A stretch of DNA of 8,309 bases from Methylomonas sp. (GTDB lineage Bacteria; Pseudomonadota; Gammaproteobacteria; Methylococcales; Methylomonadaceae): contig JAQTYP010000135.1 in assembly GCA_028688235.1 (NCBI GenBank), positions 1 through 8,309 on the forward strand. The letters run 5' to 3'. The number at the start of each line of letters is the position of its first letter. Position 1 is the stretch's first letter. Positions 6,610-8,309 of this stretch are shown piece by piece. The notes beneath the pieces are model-generated. The model was not told the DNA's origin. It saw only the letters and a list, made by a program, of their open reading frames with translations, and searched no databases. The position numbers were made by a program, and so were the translations under genes.

Positions 6610-7605
6610 TTAGTTGGACTTCGATTGGGATTGCCATATGCCGTTGATGTCGTTGGCAAGGGCCATAGGGTCGAAGGGTTTTGGAATCACGCCTAATACA
6701 CCTTGACGTTTGTAATCTTCGATTTCGTGGTTTTGAACCTTTGCGGTCATGAAGATGGTCGGCGTATGTTCCAATCCCGGTAGCCGGCGCAGTTGTTCCA
6801 GGGTTTGAATGCCGGTCATGCCGGGCATCATCATGTCCAACAGGAACAAGTCGGGTTGAAAGGCCTGGGCTCTTTCCAGCGCCTGATAGCCGTCATCGCA
6901 GACTTCCAACGTAAACCCCCCGACCATTTCCATGGCCATCTTCGCAACCGTTTGGATATCGGTATCGTCCTCGACATAGAGTATCTTGTCGAGTTTGCGC
7001 GGTCGATTCGGGTGCGCGGTTTTGATGCGTGTGTTGCCGAAGGTTAGTCGCTGGCTTTTCAATTCGTTCAGATAATAGCGGCGGTTGAATTCCAGGATGT
7101 TGGGTATCGTACGCGTGGTGTGGCAGGCCGAACAGGTGTACAAGGGTAAAATACCGCGGGTCCAATGGCCTTGTTGGTTATCGACCAGTTCGAATACCGC
7201 TTGTTGCTGGCAAGCCGGGCAACGCAGTTCGGCGCCGCTAGGAACGGCCATGGGATGAGCTGCAATATCCTGCAAAGGCGGGTTACCGCCTGCGGCTTGC
7301 TCGAGCGATTCTTCCAGCAGGATTTTGACCCCTATCCTATGCACGCCGGAGGAGATGGTTTGGCACCAACGGATCTCGCCGTGCAGACGCTCGCTGGGTT
7401 GAAACTGATTTTCCACGATGATCAAGATATGTTCGCCGATTTCCATGGATTTTACGACGTCGAAGGATAAACCGGAAAAACTCATGTCATGGCAAACGGC
7501 TTGATAAATTTTTGCCCCCATGCCTTCGATGTAATCGTCCTGCAAGGGCGAAAACATGAGGTCTATGCCCACGCAAGGAAATCGCGCCTGACTTCTTTTC
7601 GACAT
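6610..7605 (-). CDS. PilZ - zinc-ribbon-like - receiver domain fusion regulator
   Basis: Signalling protein of 331 residues with three parts. PilZ domain (about 1-100): the two c-di-GMP-binding motifs are present, RSQAR (Arg4, Arg8) and DMSFSG (Asp40, Ser42, Gly45), so ligand binding is predicted. Middle segment (about 125-175): two CxxC pairs, Cys129/Cys132 and Cys158/Cys161, fit a zinc-ribbon-like fold. REC domain (about 205-325): acidic pocket Glu212/Asp213/Asp214, phosphoacceptor Asp257 in LFLLDMMMPG, Thr287 and Lys309-Pro310 are all intact. There is no DNA-binding or enzymatic output domain, so output is probably by protein contact. Start: the ATG at 7605-7603 overlaps the TAA of the upstream REC-REC gene (TAATG) without a separate Shine-Dalgarno, pointing to translational coupling and to a shared pathway. 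Confidence 0.9.
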   Translation of the reverse strand: MSKRSQARFPCVGIDLMFSPLQDDYIEGMGAKIYQAVCHDMSFSGLSFDVVKSMEIGEHILIIVENQFQPSERLHGEIRWCQTISSGVHRIGVKILLEESLEQAAGGNPPLQDIAAHPMAVPSGAELRCPACQQQAVFELVDNQQGHWTRGILPLYTCSACHTTRTIPNILEFNRRYYLNELKSQRLTFGNTRIKTAHPNRPRKLDKILYVEDDTDIQTVAKMAMEMVGGFTLEVCDDGYQALERAQAFQPDLFLLDMMMPGMTGIQTLEQLRRLPGLEHTPTIFMTAKVQNHEIEDYKRQGVLGVIPKPFDPMALANDINGIWQSQSKSN

Positions 7606-8309
7606 TATTTAATCGCCGTTTTGATGGTTTGTATCAGTTTGATGTTGCTGGTGGCGGATTTTACCAGGGCGGCGCTGACCTGACTGGCGACGTCCTGTCC
7701 GACATCTTGCGCCGAAAAAATCACCACGGCGGTGGAGGGATGGCGTTGCTTGATTTCCGGTAGCAGTGTCAAGCCGCTACCATCCGGTAATCCGACATCG
7801 AGCAACACGAGATCGAAATGCTGTCGAATCAGTTGTTGACGAGCTTCTTGCAGTGAGGCGACGGCAACGACATCGGCCGTGTCGGTCAGAATCAGCTCGA
7901 CAATTTTTCGAACATCCGGCTCATCTTCCACTTGTAAGATAAGCGGGCGATCCGAACGCTCCGAGGAAGCGTTGATGCCTTGAATAGCCTCGATCAATTT
8001 ACGGCTGTCTATCGGTTTCTGCAACCATTCGACGACGCCGCGGCTGATGTTGTCGCCATCGGAATATTTTTTGTCGTCGTTGACGGAGATGATGACCACC
8101 GGCACTTCTTCGCCGTTGCTCTGTAGCTCTTTCAGAAAATCCAGACCCGATTGGCCCGGCAATATGATGTCCAGGGTGATCGCATGATATTGCTTATATT
8201 TTAATAGTTGCCGGGCCTGTATCGTGTCGTAGGCAATCTCGCTGCCAAAGCCCGCATCCTGCAAGATGCGTTTGATTAAATGGGCGATGTCGGGATCGTC
8301 TTCGATGAT
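7605..8309 (-). CDS. Tandem receiver-domain protein, N-terminus cut; possibly tail of a hybrid histidine kinase
   Basis: The open frame enters at the window edge and ends at the TAA at 7607-7605, giving 234 visible residues. It already begins inside a REC domain (IIEDDPDI), so the true start is outside; an internal TTG at 8264 is not a credible start. REC1 (visible residues 1-112): acidic Glu3/Asp4/Asp5, phosphoacceptor Asp47 in AITLDIILPG, Ser75 and Lys98-Pro99. REC2 (about 121-234): acidic Glu128/Asp129/Glu130, Asp171 in LVLLDVGLPDGSG, Ser199 and Lys217, the last followed by Ser rather than the usual Pro. Both domains keep the residues needed for phosphorylation. Ending in two RECs without output domain is common at the C-terminus of hybrid histidine kinases and also fits a phosphorelay response regulator; the window cannot separate these. 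It is coupled to the downstream PilZ-REC gene. Confidence 0.88.
   Translation of the reverse strand: MIEDDPDIAHLIKRILQDAGFGSEIAYDTIQARQLLKYKQYHAITLDIILPGQSGLDFLKELQSNGEEVPVVIISVNDDKKYSDGDNISRGVVEWLQKPIDSRKLIEAIQGINASSERSDRPLILQVEDEPDVRKIVELILTDTADVVAVASLQEARQQLIRQHFDLVLLDVGLPDGSGLTLLPEIKQRHPSTAVVIFSAQDVGQDVASQVSAALVKSATSNIKLIQTIKTAIK

Noticed and set aside
7605..8264. Start of the REC-REC gene at the internal TTG at 8264
   Set aside because: The reading frame continues to the window edge and already encodes the acidic pocket of REC1 (IIEDDPDI) upstream; starting at 8264 would delete it.

Overview
The window looks like a gammaproteobacterial chromosome of moderate GC content. NusA, RimP and IF2 are all of the gammaproteobacterial type: IF2 has a long N-terminal extension and NusA has two C-terminal acidic repeats. 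A methanotroph-like (Methylococcales) origin is my guess, not something shown by the sequence. Every supported gene lies on the minus strand, so transcription runs from high to low coordinates.

The right end (8309 to about 6610) is a signalling module. It begins with the C-terminal part of a protein carrying two receiver (REC) domains, probably the tail of a hybrid histidine kinase or a tandem response regulator; its N-terminus lies outside the window. Its stop codon overlaps, as TAATG, the start of a 331-residue protein that joins a PilZ domain (predicted c-di-GMP binding), a four-cysteine zinc-ribbon-like segment and a C-terminal REC domain. The pair looks like a translationally coupled circuit linking phosphorelay and c-di-GMP signals. 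Next come a DedA-family membrane protein (6520-5918), a small secreted thioredoxin-like protein with a CPSC motif (5724-5239), and an unrecognised 84-residue ORF (5043-4789). The gaps around these genes hold several small inverted repeats, including a terminator-like hairpin that points along the plus strand, where no gene is visible.

The left part is the conserved transcription/translation operon. A sigma70-like promoter (4636-4608) precedes a complete tRNA-Phe(GAA) gene with encoded CCA. Two strong intrinsic terminators and a middle hairpin follow within 110 bases, and then rimP, nusA and infB. rimP and nusA overlap by 11 bases, the nusA Shine-Dalgarno lies inside the end of rimP, and infB starts 14 bases after nusA with its own strong Shine-Dalgarno. 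infB leaves the window before its stop codon. The layout resembles the E. coli metY-rimP-nusA-infB operon, where a tRNA gene and terminators precede rimP and NusA level feeds back on readthrough. Here the leader segments can also pair in mutually exclusive ways. That leader and the PilZ/zinc-ribbon/REC protein are the two items most worth a second look.
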